DNA of 64,000 bases from Pseudonocardia autotrophica (GCF_000717175.1 NZ_JNYD01000025.1:23204-87203), one strand, 5' to 3'; positions 50,682 to 60,078 are shown, counted from the stretch's first letter. Program-made: numbers and translations. The notes: a model not told the origin generated them from the sequence alone.

Positions 50682-52096
50682 CGCTGCACCGCCTTGATCT
50701 CGCACACGTCGGCGATGCCGTACTCGCCGATCTCCCGCCCGGTGCCGGACTGCTTGTACCCGCCGAACGGCGCGCCCGGGTTGAACGCGCCACCGTTCAC
50801 GTCGACCTGCCCGGTCTGCAGCCGCGCCGCGACGTCCAACGCCGCGTCGTCCGGACCCCACACCGCTCCACCCAGGCCGTAGATGCTGTTGTTGGCCAGG
50901 GCGACCGCGTCATCGTCGGAGCCGGCGGCGAGGATCGACAGCACCGGACCGAACACCTCCTCCTGCGCGAGGCGGGAGTTCGGGTCGACCCGGGAGACCA
51001 CGGTGGGGCTGACGTAGTAGCCCCGTTCCGGCAGCTCGACCTGTGACGTCACGGTCACCGCTTGCGCTCCGCCGGCGCCCGGCTCCAGGAACGACTGGAC
51101 CTCCTTGCGCTGCTCCGCGGAGATCAGCGGGCCCAGCCGGGCGCCGGGGACGTACTTCGCGGCGGCCGCGGCGGCGAGCTCCTCGACCTGCGCGAGCCGG
51201 TCCGCCGGCACGATCAACCGGGACAGAGCGGTGCAGGTCTGGCCGCCGTTGAGGAAACAGTTCGCCACGGTGACCTTGACCGCGGTCGCCAGCTGGTCGT
51301 CGGAGGCCCCGGACAGCACCACACTCGGAGACTTCCCGCCGAGCTCCAGGGTGACCCGCTTGAGGGTCTGCGCCGCCGTGGCAGCGATGGTGCGGCCCAC
51401 GGGCGTGGACCCGGTGAACGAGACCTGGTCGACGTCCGGGTGCCGGGTGAGCAGGTCCCCCACCACCCGGCCGCTTCCCGGGACGAGGTTGAACACGCCC
51501 GCGGGCAGCCTGGCGGCGTCGAAGGCTCGGGCCAGCTCGAACGCAGCGAGCGGGGTCAGACCCGCGGGCTTGAGGACGACGGTGGCGCCCGCGGCGATGG
51601 CGGGCACGACCTTCACCACGACCTGGTGCAGGGGCAGGTTCCACGGCGTGATCGCGGCGACGACGCCGACCGGCTCGCGCCGGATGATCGAGTTGCCGAG
51701 CTCGGCGGTGAACGGGAACTGCTCGAGGGCGTCGATGGTGGCGTCCACGACGGCGATCGGGGTGTCGACGTGCAGCGCCCTGGCGACTCTGGGCGGCGAG
51801 CCCTGCTCGCGGTTGACGATGTCTGCGAACGTGTCCGCCCGCCCCTTGAGCACCTCACTGAACCGGCGCAGGAACGCGGCCCGCTCGGCCACCGGCGTCG
51901 CGGCCCAGGCGGGGAACGCCTTCTTCGCCGCGGCCACCGCCGCCTCGACGTCGTCGGTCGAGGCCTGCGTGATCCGGCCGGTCACCTCCTCGGTGACCGG
52001 GTTCTCCACGTCCAGGTCGGCGCCGCCGCCCGGGGCCCAGCGGCCGTCGATGTACAGCTTCGGCTCGTGGATCAGCTCCACGGTCCCGTCGCTCAT
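50678..52096 (-). CDS. Aldehyde dehydrogenase (NAD(P)+)
   Basis: 472-residue aldehyde dehydrogenase with ITPWNLPLHQVVVKV (about 146-160), the glutamate in LELGGKSPSVVL (about 245-256) and the nucleophile in FLNGGQTCTALSRL (Cys about 282). C-terminal GGYKQSGTGREIGEYG is typical. ATG 52096 overlaps the CoxG stop (ATGA). It oxidises an aldehyde produced by the neighbouring alcohol dehydrogenase or by ester cleavage. Paralogous to, but clearly different from, the ALDH at 12780-14243. Confidence 0.9.
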   Translation of the reverse strand: MSDGTVELIHEPKLYIDGRWAPGGGADLDVENPVTEEVTGRITQASTDDVEAAVAAAKKAFPAWAATPVAERAAFLRRFSEVLKGRADTFADIVNREQGSPPRVARALHVDTPIAVVDATIDALEQFPFTAELGNSIIRREPVGVVAAITPWNLPLHQVVVKVVPAIAAGATVVLKPAGLTPLAAFELARAFDAARLPAGVFNLVPGSGRVVGDLLTRHPDVDQVSFTGSTPVGRTIAATAAQTLKRVTLELGGKSPSVVLSGASDDQLATAVKVTVANCFLNGGQTCTALSRLIVPADRLAQVEELAAAAAAKYVPGARLGPLISAEQRKEVQSFLEPGAGGAQAVTVTSQVELPERGYYVSPTVVSRVDPNSRLAQEEVFGPVLSILAAGSDDDAVALANNSIYGLGGAVWGPDDAALDVAARLQTGQVDVNGGAFNPGAPFGGYKQSGTGREIGEYGIADVCEIKAVQR

Positions 52097-52926
52097 CGGT
52101 CTCCCTCCACGTCGTGCACGGTCGTGTTGCGGGTCGGCGGCAGCACCAGCTGCAGCACCAGGGGCGCCGCGCCGGCGGCCGCGGCCGGCCCAACACCGGC
52201 GACCGGCACGCCGCCCGCGGGCGAGCGCCGGCTCACGCGCGCCAGCAGCCAGCCGAGCAGCAGCCCGACCAGGCCCGCGCCGAGCGGCAGCGCCTGCTGC
52301 CTCAGCAGGCCGAGTACGGCACCGCCGCCGGTCGCCATCAGGTCCAGCGGCTCGACGTCGTCGACCGACCGGGGTCGCGCCACGGTCGGCGTCTGCGTCG
52401 CGACCGGTGCCGCGGGCCGCGCAGCGGGCCGTGCAGCGCCGCCTCCGGCCGCCGCGGATCCCTGCCCGGGCTCCTCGCCGGGCTCGCGACCCATCTCCTC
52501 CTCGAGGCGACGGGCGAACTGCCCGATCAGTTTGCCGCTGACGTCGGCGATGACCCCGCGCCCGAACTGGGCGACCCTGCCGGCCAGCTCGAGCTCGGTC
52601 ACCACCACGACCTCGGTACCGTTGCCCTGCGGGTTGAGCTGCAGGTCGATGGTCGCCGCGGCGTTGCCCTGGCCGCGCACGTCGCGACCCTCGGCGCGCA
52701 GCACGGCGTGGTGCTTGTCGTCGTCGCGCTGGGCGAACCTGGCCACGCCCTCGTACTGGGCGGTGACCGGGCCGACCTTGATCTTGACCGCACCCTTGTA
52801 GTCCTCGCCGTCGATCCCCAGAAGGGCCGCACCGGGCAGACACGGGGCCACCCGCTCGAGGTCGGTGATGACTGCCCAGGCGCGGTCGACCGGCTCGGCC
52901 ACGCTGAACGTGTTCGTCAGCTCCAT
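52093..52926 (-). CDS. CoxG-like SRPBCC protein with C-terminal membrane anchor
   Basis: 277 residues. The N-terminal 150 residues are an SRPBCC/CoxG fold (FSVAEPVDRAWAVITDLERV, LPGAALLGIDGEDYKGAVKIKVGP). A low-complexity Ala/Pro/Arg linker follows, then hydrophobic segments (GAVLGLLRQQALPLGAGLVGL, AAAAGAAPLVLQLVLP) that can anchor it in the membrane. In CO dehydrogenase operons CoxG helps place the enzyme at the membrane; the same role is likely for this molybdenum hydroxylase. First gene of the nine-gene operon; the operator candidate at 52945-52968 lies 19 bases before the ATG, partly where transcription would start. Confidence 0.85.
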   Translation of the reverse strand: MELTNTFSVAEPVDRAWAVITDLERVAPCLPGAALLGIDGEDYKGAVKIKVGPVTAQYEGVARFAQRDDDKHHAVLRAEGRDVRGQGNAAATIDLQLNPQGNGTEVVVVTELELAGRVAQFGRGVIADVSGKLIGQFARRLEEEMGREPGEEPGQGSAAAGGGAARPAARPAAPVATQTPTVARPRSVDDVEPLDLMATGGGAVLGLLRQQALPLGAGLVGLLLGWLLARVSRRSPAGGVPVAGVGPAAAAGAAPLVLQLVLPPTRNTTVHDVEGDR

Positions 52927-52944
52927 TGCTTCTCCGCGCTCCTC

Positions 52945-52968
52945 ACTAACTAACGCTCCTTAGTTACT
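52945..52968. promoter_or_regulatory. Candidate TetR operator before the CoxG operon
   Basis: Contains TAACTAA-CGCTCC-TTAGTTA (52947-52966), a perfect 7-base inverted repeat around six bases. The core CTAACG-N2-C-N2-TAGT recurs at 56633-56657 and 57003-57024. It lies in the 85-base gap between the acyl-CoA synthetase stop and the CoxG start, so the CoxG operon has its own control point. Confidence 0.72.
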
Positions 52969-53011
52969 ATAGGCCGACGAGGGCCTCCAGCCAAACGACA
53001 GGTGCGCTCGG

Positions 53012-54646
53012 TCACCCGGCTGTCGAGCTTGGCGCCGGCTCACGAGCGTGCGAGTCTCGGGCCATCTCCCCGTTCGTGGTGCCGTCTTCCTCGGCGAGTT
53101 GCTCCTGGAGCCGGAAGCGCAGGATTTTTCCGGAGCCGGTGCGAGGAATGTCCTCGCACTCGATCAGACGCTCGGGCAGCTTGAACGACGACAGGCGGGC
53201 CCGCGCGACAGCCAGGACTGCCTCGTGGTCGAGATGGCCCGGCGTGATGGGCACCACGAACGCGACCGGTATCTCGCCGAGGTGCAGATGCGGCATGCCC
53301 ACGACCGCAGCGTCCTTGACCTGATCGGAAGCGATGAGCGCGTCCTCGACCTCGGCCGGGTAGATGTTCTCCCCGCCGCGGATGATCAGCTCCTTGGTGC
53401 GGCCGCTGATCCGCAGGTAGCCGTGGGCGTCGCGGCGCGCGAGGTCACCGGTGCGGTACCAGCCGTCGACCAGGACCGCTGCGGTGGCCTCAGGCAGGTT
53501 GTGGTAGCCGGGGGTGACGTTGGGGCCCTGTACCCACAGCTCGCCCTCCTCCCCCGGCATGACGTCCTTGCCGGACTGCGGGTCGACCAACCGCACCGAC
53601 AGCCCCGGCAGCGGCAGCCCGCACGACCCCATCACCCGGGTCCCGGTGGGCCAGTTCATCGTGACCATCGTCGAAGTCTCGGTGATGCCGTAGCCGTCGA
53701 GCAGGCGGATGCCGAAGGCCGCCTCGAACTTCTCGTTGACCGCGGCCGGCAGGATCGCCCCGGCGGACACACAGGCACGCAGGGCGGGCGCGCTGAAGCC
53801 CTGGTCGCCGACGCGGTCGAGCAGATAGTGGAACATCGTCGGGACGCCGGGGAAGACAGTGACGTCGCCTTCCGGTCCACCCGTGAAGCGCGACGCGGTG
53901 TCGGTCACCGAGAACCGCGACAGGAGCCGCGTCGTCGCACCGACCGCGAACACCCCCAGCACACAGAGCACCAGGGCGTAGGAGTGGAACAGCGGCAGGG
54001 CGCTGAGCACGACGTCGTCGGGCCCGAGTCCGAGGATGGGCGCCCAGCAGGCCGCGACCACCCAGAAGCAGCCGCGCTGGGTGAGGTAGACACCCTTCGG
54101 CCGGCCGGTGGTGCCGGACGTGTACAGCATCCAGGCAGTGTCGTCGAGCCCGAGGCAGTCCCGCGGAGCTTCGATCGGCAGGGCGGCGAGCAGATCCGCG
54201 TAGGCGACCTCCTCCACCGGGCCTGGTGCACCCTCGGCGTCGCCAACGACGACCACGGCGAGCAGGTCCGCGCCCCGTGCGAGCTCACGCACGATCGCCA
54301 GGTGCGCCGCGTCGGTGATCACGACTCTGGAGCCGCTGTCGGTCAGGATGTGCGCGACCTCGGCGGTGGCAGCCTGCGGGTTGGCACACACAGCCACTGC
54401 GCCCGCCCGCGGGACGGCCAGGTAGGACTCGGCGACCTCGACCCGGTTGTCCAGGTAGAGCAGGACGCGGTCGCCGGGCCGGACACCCATGCGTTGCAGA
54501 TGCCCGGCGATCTGGGCGGTGGTCCCGGCGAGGTCGCCGTAGGTGAGGCTGCGCTGGTCGTCGATGTAAGCAATCTGGTCGGGCCTGGTCTCGGCATGGC
54601 CGGCCAGGAGTTCGGGCACGGTGGCGATGTACTCCGTGCGCAGCAC
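53012..54646 (-). CDS. AMP-forming acyl-CoA synthetase
   Basis: 544-residue ANL ligase activating an acid to its CoA ester. Signatures are MLYTSGTTGRPKGVYLTQ (about 172-189), GYGITETSTM (A5), YRTGDLARRDAHGYL (A7), KELIIRGGENIYPAEVEDA (A8) and the catalytic Lys in RTGSGKILRFRL. GTG 54646 has a very strong GAGGAGGAA site. About 58 bases separate it from the symporter gene upstream, so it is probably in that operon; the CoxG operon follows after an operator. It may activate the acid left by Baeyer-Villiger/ester cleavage and ALDH oxidation. Confidence 0.9.
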   Translation of the reverse strand: MLRTEYIATVPELLAGHAETRPDQIAYIDDQRSLTYGDLAGTTAQIAGHLQRMGVRPGDRVLLYLDNRVEVAESYLAVPRAGAVAVCANPQAATAEVAHILTDSGSRVVITDAAHLAIVRELARGADLLAVVVVGDAEGAPGPVEEVAYADLLAALPIEAPRDCLGLDDTAWMLYTSGTTGRPKGVYLTQRGCFWVVAACWAPILGLGPDDVVLSALPLFHSYALVLCVLGVFAVGATTRLLSRFSVTDTASRFTGGPEGDVTVFPGVPTMFHYLLDRVGDQGFSAPALRACVSAGAILPAAVNEKFEAAFGIRLLDGYGITETSTMVTMNWPTGTRVMGSCGLPLPGLSVRLVDPQSGKDVMPGEEGELWVQGPNVTPGYHNLPEATAAVLVDGWYRTGDLARRDAHGYLRISGRTKELIIRGGENIYPAEVEDALIASDQVKDAAVVGMPHLHLGEIPVAFVVPITPGHLDHEAVLAVARARLSSFKLPERLIECEDIPRTGSGKILRFRLQEQLAEEDGTTNGEMARDSHAREPAPSSTAG

Positions 54647-54703
54647 CGTTCCTCCTCGAGTGGGTTGGTGTGGATGTCTCGGATGTCCGTCGCCCCGGGG
54701 CGG

Positions 54704-56260
54704 CTAGTGCGTAGTCGGAGTCGGCTCGGACCCGATCCCGGTCTGGGCGCGGACCTGCAACTCGTCGAAAGTCCGCTGTGCGCCGCGCTCCGAGGACAGC
54801 AGCGTGCCGATCCAGCAGGCCAGGAAGCCGAGCGGGATTGCGAGCAGCGTCGGGTACTCGACGGGGTAGGGCGCCGTCTCGGGGCCGCCCGGCCATACCG
54901 ACGGGCCCAGCACGATGCACACCACTGAGGTGACGAGCCCGGCGACAATCCCGGCGATCGCGCCGGTCGTGGTGAACCTCCGCCAGGTCAGGGCCAGGAG
55001 CAGGGCGGGGAAGTTGGCCCCGGCGGCGACCGACAAAGCCAGCCCGACCAGGAATGCCACGTTGAAGTTCGGGCCCATCAGCAGCGTGATCACGATCGCG
55101 ACGATCCCGATCCCGGCGGCGGCCACACGGGCCACGGCCGTCTCCCCACCGGTGTCCGATCCGCGGCGCACGACGTTGGCCCACAGGTCGTGCGCGACCG
55201 CGCCGGAGGCCGAGAGCACCAGGCCGGCGACCACGGCGAGGATCGTCGCGAACGCCACCGCGGACACGAACGCGACGAACAGATCGCCGCCGAAGGTGCC
55301 CGGCCCGCCGCCGAGGAACTCCGCGAGCAGGGGCGCGGCGAGGTTGCCGCTCTTGCCGACCGCCGGGCCGGCCTCGGCCGGCAACAGGGCGCGGGCGCCG
55401 AACCCGATGACGGCGGTCATGACGAAGAAGACGCCGATCAGACCGGTGGCCCAGCCCGCCGAACTGCGCGCCTGGCGGGCGTCGGGGACGGTGAAGAAAC
55501 GGATCAGGATGTGCGGCAGCGCCGCGGTGCCAATGGCGAAGGCCAGGGCGACGGAGACGGTGTCCAGGAACGAGCGCCCAGAACCACCCGGGGCGAGGAA
55601 GGCGTCCCCGGCGGGGCTGTTCGCCGCCGCGGTCGTGAACAGCAAGCCGAGGTCGAACCCGGTGCGCATCAGCACGCCGAGCGTCAGGGCCGCGCCCGCC
55701 ACCAGCAGCAGCACAGCCTTGATGATCTGTACCCAGGTCGTGGCGAGCATTCCGCCGAAGACCACGTAGGCGAGCATCGCCAGCCCGGTCAGGATCACCG
55801 CGGGGACGAAGGACAGCCCGGTCAGCGCGCGGATCAGCACGCCGGCACCGACGAGCTGCGCCACGAGGTAGATGACCGCGACCAGGACGGTCGAGGCCGC
55901 GGTGGCCGCCCGCACCGGGCGGTCGCGCAGCCGGAAGGACAGCACGTCGGCCACGGTGAACCGGCCGGCGTTGCGCATCCGCTCGGCGAACAGCAACAGG
56001 ATCAGCACGAACGCGACCAGGGTGACCGACGGCATGATCCAGCCGTCGAAGCCCGACAGGTACATCAGCCCGGTGAACCCGAGGAAGGTCGCCGCCGACA
56101 TCAGGTCGCCCGCGATGGCCAGGCCGTTCTGGGGCCCGGAGATGCTCCGGCCGGCGGCGAAGAACTCGGTCGCCGAGCGGGTGCGCCGCGACGCCCAGAC
56201 GGTCACCGCGAGCGTGACGCCGACCAGCACCGCGAAAGCAATCAGGCGGGTGGCGTTCAC
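54704..56260 (-). CDS. Sodium:solute symporter, acetate permease (ActP)-like
   Basis: 518-residue SSS-family symporter with about thirteen membrane segments. Landmarks are SATEFFAAGRSISGPQNGLA (about 28-47), AGDLMSAATFLGFTGLMYLSG (about 49-69) and ALPHILIRFFTVPDARQAR (about 260-278), as in ActP and related monocarboxylate carriers. GTG 56260 overlaps the DUF485 stop (GTGA), the standard DUF485-ActP arrangement. It likely imports acetate, propionate or another short acid, which fits the synthetase gene downstream. Confidence 0.92.
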   Translation of the reverse strand: MNATRLIAFAVLVGVTLAVTVWASRRTRSATEFFAAGRSISGPQNGLAIAGDLMSAATFLGFTGLMYLSGFDGWIMPSVTLVAFVLILLLFAERMRNAGRFTVADVLSFRLRDRPVRAATAASTVLVAVIYLVAQLVGAGVLIRALTGLSFVPAVILTGLAMLAYVVFGGMLATTWVQIIKAVLLLVAGAALTLGVLMRTGFDLGLLFTTAAANSPAGDAFLAPGGSGRSFLDTVSVALAFAIGTAALPHILIRFFTVPDARQARSSAGWATGLIGVFFVMTAVIGFGARALLPAEAGPAVGKSGNLAAPLLAEFLGGGPGTFGGDLFVAFVSAVAFATILAVVAGLVLSASGAVAHDLWANVVRRGSDTGGETAVARVAAAGIGIVAIVITLLMGPNFNVAFLVGLALSVAAGANFPALLLALTWRRFTTTGAIAGIVAGLVTSVVCIVLGPSVWPGGPETAPYPVEYPTLLAIPLGFLACWIGTLLSSERGAQRTFDELQVRAQTGIGSEPTPTTH

Positions 56261-56601
56261 CGCGCCACCTCCGGTCCCTCCGTCGCCGCGGCCTCGGTGA
56301 GGGCCCGCACCTGGTCCTCCAGCGGCGCGAACCGGGTGTTGGCAGCGCGCAGGTAGAGCCAAGTCAAAAACCACGCCAGCACGAACTGGCTCAGGCCGAG
56401 CAGGAACCCGACGCTGAGCCCCGCGAACACCACCGTGCCCGCGAAGTCGGGAGCTGCGCCGATGACGGCGAGGAACACCACGAACCAGCAGAGCAGGACA
56501 GTGCTGGCTGCTCGAACGAACCGGCTCCGGTGTGCCAGCAGTTCTTGGAACGGCTCGGACGCCCGGAGGGTCGTCCAGTCGACTTCCTGCGATCTCGTCA
56601 T
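56257..56601 (-). CDS. DUF485 membrane protein
   Basis: 114-residue protein with two hydrophobic helices (STVLLCWFVVFLAVIGAAPDF and SVGFLLGLSQFVLAWFLTWLY) and a short acidic tail. The N-terminal FQELLAHRSRFVRAAS matches DUF485 proteins, which accompany acetate permeases and may assist their assembly. First gene of this operon; ATG 56601 is 31 bases from the operator-like site at 56633-56657. Confidence 0.9.
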   Translation of the reverse strand: MTRSQEVDWTTLRASEPFQELLAHRSRFVRAASTVLLCWFVVFLAVIGAAPDFAGTVVFAGLSVGFLLGLSQFVLAWFLTWLYLRAANTRFAPLEDQVRALTEAAATEGPEVAR

Positions 56602-56632
56602 CGAGGTCCTCCGACGTTGGAACGGCCACGCT

Positions 56633-56657
56633 AGACTAGCTAACGCTCATAAGTCTG
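56633..56657. promoter_or_regulatory. Candidate TetR operator before the DUF485/symporter operon
   Basis: ACTAGCTAACGCTCATAAGT (56635-56654) matches ACTAACTAACGCTCCTTAGT at 52945-52964 in 17 of 20 positions. Its own inverted symmetry is weaker (outer AGACT/AGTCT). It lies 31 bases before the DUF485 start. Confidence 0.62.
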
Positions 56658-57002
56658 GGTCGGAAACGTAGTGCCGCTTGCGAGCCCTGGCAAGGGGTTG
56701 CGCCGCTCCACCTGAAGGAATGTCTTTGCGATGCCCAGCCGACCAGGCAGGGACAGGTGTCCGGCGCGGGCGGCGGCTGCGCCCTGAAACCAGGCCACCT
56801 GCGAGAACGCTCGGGATGCCGCAGCTCCGGGCCCAACTACGGGAGCCTCCCGCCAGGGAGCGGCTGAGCCGGGAACCCCGATTCACGCACGGTCGACCCG
56901 TCGCGTCGCGCCTACGAGTTCAGTACGACCACCTGGCTGCACGTCAGCGCGCAACGAGACGTTGACATCCATACGAGGTGCTGATTCACTCCTTCACCGG
57001 GA

Positions 57003-57024
57003 AGCTACTAACGACCGCTAGTGA
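57003..57024. promoter_or_regulatory. Candidate TetR operator before the esterase/Baeyer-Villiger genes
   Basis: ACTAACGACCGCTAGT (57007-57022) has the same centre and arms ACTA/TAGT with an 8-base spacer as the site before the CoxG operon. It is about 190 bases before the esterase start, so the promoter for the plus-strand genes would lie near it. Confidence 0.6.
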
Positions 57025-57211
57025 GCCCCGAAACGGCAGGCAAGCCGCACTGCGTCCCGTCGGCCGCGAAGGCTGGAGACCCGGCGAGCACCTGTCGTCT
57101 GTCGGAATAGCTCGGCAGGGTCGGCGCAGCCCCGTGTCCTCACGACATCGCCGACCTGAGGGTGACGATCTCGGCAGCTCAGGTCAATCTCAACGAGGAG
57201 TAGCCATCAGG

Positions 57212-58147
57212 ATGTTGGATCATGAAGCAGCTGCTCTGCTGGCCGCGATCACCGAGCAGAATCTCCCCCCGCTCGCCGAAGGAAGTGTCGCTGACGCGCG
57301 GCTGAGGGTTCCCGATCCGAGCTTTGCCCAGGGTCCTCCTCTCCCGCTGGCCGCAGTTGTCGACCGCGCAATCCCCGGTCCGGCCGGCGAGCTCCCAGTG
57401 CGGATCTACACCCCGGAGGGAGACGGTCCGTTCCCCCTCGTCGTCTACTTCCACGGCGGGGGCTTCGTGATCGGTTCGATCGCGACGGCTGACCAGGGGT
57501 GTCGGCTAATTGCTCGGGAAGCAGGCGCCGTCGTCATCTCGGTCGGGTATCGCCTTGCCCCGGAGCACCCGTACCCGGCAGCGCCCGAGGACTGCTACGC
57601 AGCGGTGAAGTGGGTGGCGGCGCACGCGCCGGAACTTGCAGGAGATCCACAGCGACTCGTGGTCGCCGGCGACAGCGCAGGTGCCAACCTGGCGGCAGTC
57701 GTCTCGATCATGGCGAGAGATCGCGGCGGCCCCGAGATCGCACATCAGGTCCTGCTGTATCCCAACGTCGACCTCACGAACAACGAGTATCCGTCGAAGG
57801 ACGTCGAGAACGCCAAGGGGTACATGCTCGAGAAGGAGGACATCGACTGGTTCTACTCGCACTACCTCACTGATCCAGCGAGAGCGGGCGAGGCGTACGC
57901 GTCGCCGCTTCTGGCAACGAGCCACGCAGGCCTTCCGGCGGCGACCGTGATCACAGCCGGCTTTGATCCGTTGCGTGACGAAGGCGCTGCCTATGTCGAC
58001 GCGCTGCAGGGATCGGGCGTTCCGGCTGAGCACCTTTCGTACCCGTCGCTGATCCACGGTTTCTACTGGTTCCCTGCTCTCATCACCGAAGCGCACGGTG
58101 TCGCCGCTGAGATCGGCCGGCGCCTGCGCTCTGCGCTCTCCAACTGA
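57212..58147 (+). CDS. Alpha/beta hydrolase, hormone-sensitive-lipase type esterase
   Basis: 311-residue esterase. The oxyanion motif YFHGGGFVIGS (about 80-90), the nucleophile elbow GDSAGAN (Ser about 156), the aspartate in GFDPLRDEG (about 249-257) and the histidine in HGFYWF (about 282) complete the HSL-type triad. No signal peptide is seen, so it is cytoplasmic. ATG 57212 lies eleven bases after GAGGAG; an upstream in-frame opening is not protein-like. It precedes the Baeyer-Villiger monooxygenase by 44 bases and probably hydrolyses the ester or lactone that enzyme forms. Confidence 0.88.
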   Translation: MLDHEAAALLAAITEQNLPPLAEGSVADARLRVPDPSFAQGPPLPLAAVVDRAIPGPAGELPVRIYTPEGDGPFPLVVYFHGGGFVIGSIATADQGCRLIAREAGAVVISVGYRLAPEHPYPAAPEDCYAAVKWVAAHAPELAGDPQRLVVAGDSAGANLAAVVSIMARDRGGPEIAHQVLLYPNVDLTNNEYPSKDVENAKGYMLEKEDIDWFYSHYLTDPARAGEAYASPLLATSHAGLPAATVITAGFDPLRDEGAAYVDALQGSGVPAEHLSYPSLIHGFYWFPALITEAHGVAAEIGRRLRSALSN

Positions 58148-58191
58148 CCGCGCGACCCCAGTCGGGGCCACTATCATTCAAGGAAGAACAG

Positions 58192-59829
58192 GTGGACAAT
58201 TCCAACGACGTCGACGTCCTGATCGTCGGCGCTGGTTTCGCTGGCCTCTACCAGCTCACGAAGGCGCGGAAACTCGGCCTGTCAGCTCGAGTGATCGAGC
58301 GTGGTTCCGGAGTCGGGGGGACCTGGTACTGGAACCGCTATCCCGGCGCTCGCTGCGATACGCCGAGCATCTTCTACTCGGCGTCCTACCTCCCGGATCT
58401 CGACCAAGAGTGGAAATGGCCTGAGATCTACCCGCGCCAGCCGAAGATTCTCGAATACCTCGAGCATATCGCCGAGCGCGAGAACCTGTACCCGCAGATC
58501 ACGTTCAACACCTCCGTGGTAGCTGCGGAGTGGGACGACGACTCCGGCCGCTGGACCGTGCGAACGGACAGCGGGGAACGCATTGTCGCGCGGTATGTCG
58601 TCATGGCGACCGGAACGCTCACCGCGGCGAAGACCCCGGAGGTCCCGGGCCTCGACACGTTCGAGGGACGATGGTTCCACACCGGACGCTGGCCGCATGA
58701 GGAGGTCGACTTCCGCGGTCGACGGGTCGCCATCATCGGCACGGGCTCGACGGCCGTACAGGCAATTCCGGTGGTCGCCGACGCTGCCGAGTCGCTTACC
58801 GTGGTCCAGCGAACTCCGAAATTTGTGGTGCCGGCGGCAAATCGCCCGCTGACGGCGGAAGAGTGGCTCACCACGAGGGTCAACTACCCGCTTCTTCGAG
58901 CCAAGGCGCGGTACGCGGACTTCGGTACTCCGCTGGACTCTCCGGAGGTCGAGCTGGACAAGATCTCCGAGGAGGAGCGGACCGCGATCCTCGAAGAGCA
59001 CTGGCAGGCCGGGACGTTCATTCTGTTCGTCACGTCCTACCGGTCGAACAGCGGCATCATGAACCCCGCCGTGAACGACATCCTCGCCGAGTTCGCTCGC
59101 GCAAAGATCCGCGAGATCGTCAAGGATTCCCGCACTGCGGAGACGCTGACTCCGCACGGCTACCCCATTGGGGTCAACAGGCTCTGCATTGGGACAAACT
59201 TCTACGAGACGTTCAACCGGGACAACGTCAGCCTCGTCGACGCCCGCGAGGAGCCGATCGTGGGGATCACCCCTGAGGGCTTCCAGACCTCGCGCGGCCA
59301 TTACGCGGTGGACGACTTGATCTTTGCGACGGGCTATGACGCGATGACCGGTGCTCTCACCTCGATCGACATCACCGGCCGATCTGGGCTCCTGCGTGAG
59401 ACCTGGAGCGAGGGGCCGTCCACCTACCTAGGCGTACTCGTATCCGGCTACCCGAACCTGTTCCTGGTCACCGGCCCCGGAGGCCCGTCGGTGCTCTCTA
59501 ACGCCGTGGTGACCGGCGAGCAATCTGTCGACTTCATCAGCACGCTCATTCGACACGCGGAGCTGAGCGGTCACCAGGTTGTCGAGGCGGACTCCACTGC
59601 TGAGAAGTCGTGGATGGAGCACGTCGCCGAGGTCGCCCAACGGTCGCTCTACCGCGAAGCATGGAAGGCCAACGCCTGGTACACCGGTCGGAACGTGCCC
59701 GGCAAGAAGGTCGTCTTCATGCCTTACGCGGGCGGCGTCGGAACCTACGAGCAGATCTGGCGCGAGGTCGTCGCTGATGACTTCCGCGGGTTCTCCTTCG
59801 CCTCAGCCGCCCCTGGACTCCAGGGCTAG
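58192..59829 (+). CDS. Baeyer-Villiger monooxygenase (flavoprotein)
   Basis: 545-residue class B flavin monooxygenase that inserts oxygen next to a ketone to give an ester or lactone, using NADPH. The FAD Rossmann motif is VGAGFAGLYQL (about 13-23), GTWYWNRYPGARCD follows (about 43-56), the fingerprint FEGRWFHTGRWP is at about 159-170 and the NADPH Rossmann motif IGTGSTAVQAI about 182-192. This is the cyclohexanone-monooxygenase-like subgroup. GTG 58192 has AAGGAAG five bases upstream. Between the esterase gene and a strong hairpin, it is the core of a ketone-degrading set with NDMA-type alcohol dehydrogenase downstream. Confidence 0.92.
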   Translation: MDNSNDVDVLIVGAGFAGLYQLTKARKLGLSARVIERGSGVGGTWYWNRYPGARCDTPSIFYSASYLPDLDQEWKWPEIYPRQPKILEYLEHIAERENLYPQITFNTSVVAAEWDDDSGRWTVRTDSGERIVARYVVMATGTLTAAKTPEVPGLDTFEGRWFHTGRWPHEEVDFRGRRVAIIGTGSTAVQAIPVVADAAESLTVVQRTPKFVVPAANRPLTAEEWLTTRVNYPLLRAKARYADFGTPLDSPEVELDKISEEERTAILEEHWQAGTFILFVTSYRSNSGIMNPAVNDILAEFARAKIREIVKDSRTAETLTPHGYPIGVNRLCIGTNFYETFNRDNVSLVDAREEPIVGITPEGFQTSRGHYAVDDLIFATGYDAMTGALTSIDITGRSGLLRETWSEGPSTYLGVLVSGYPNLFLVTGPGGPSVLSNAVVTGEQSVDFISTLIRHAELSGHQVVEADSTAEKSWMEHVAEVAQRSLYREAWKANAWYTGRNVPGKKVVFMPYAGGVGTYEQIWREVVADDFRGFSFASAAPGLQG

Positions 59830-59850
59830 GCGGCACGGGTTCCTGAGCGA

Positions 59851-59887
59851 CACCGGGCTGCGGTCGTCCGTCGACTGCAGCCCGGTG
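59851..59887 (+). terminator. Hairpin terminator after the Baeyer-Villiger gene
   Basis: CACCGGGCTGC / GCAGCCCGGTG, a perfect 11-base GC-rich stem with a 15-base loop, starting 22 bases after the stop codon. No T-tract follows, as is common in actinobacteria. Confidence 0.7.
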
Positions 59888-60078
59888 CGCCCACTCGGAC
59901 CGCCTGTGGCTGACACCGGCCCGCTTACCCGGCCATGCCACGCACTCATCTGCACCGGCACCCGGGGCCTCCCGGTGATCCCCGGGGCGAGGAAACCGTT
60001 CTACCGCGCTGCTCGCTGCCGAGGCAGGGTCTGCTATCAGCGGCGCAACAGCTGGCGAGGTCGGGGCCGATGGAGCTG

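Larger units (their letters stand above)
56602..57211. other. Divergent regulatory region between symporter operon and esterase gene
   Basis: 610 bases with no gene I can support. It contains two CTAACG-type operator candidates, one at each end (56633-56657 and 57003-57024). The middle part (56660-57000) has open frames on both strands but no recognisable protein and no RNA structure I could identify. Confidence 0.65.

Noticed and set aside
56660..57000. Possible small RNA or leader gene between the divergent operons
   Set aside because: No stable fold, ribosome-binding site with a credible short frame, or family resemblance could be supported.
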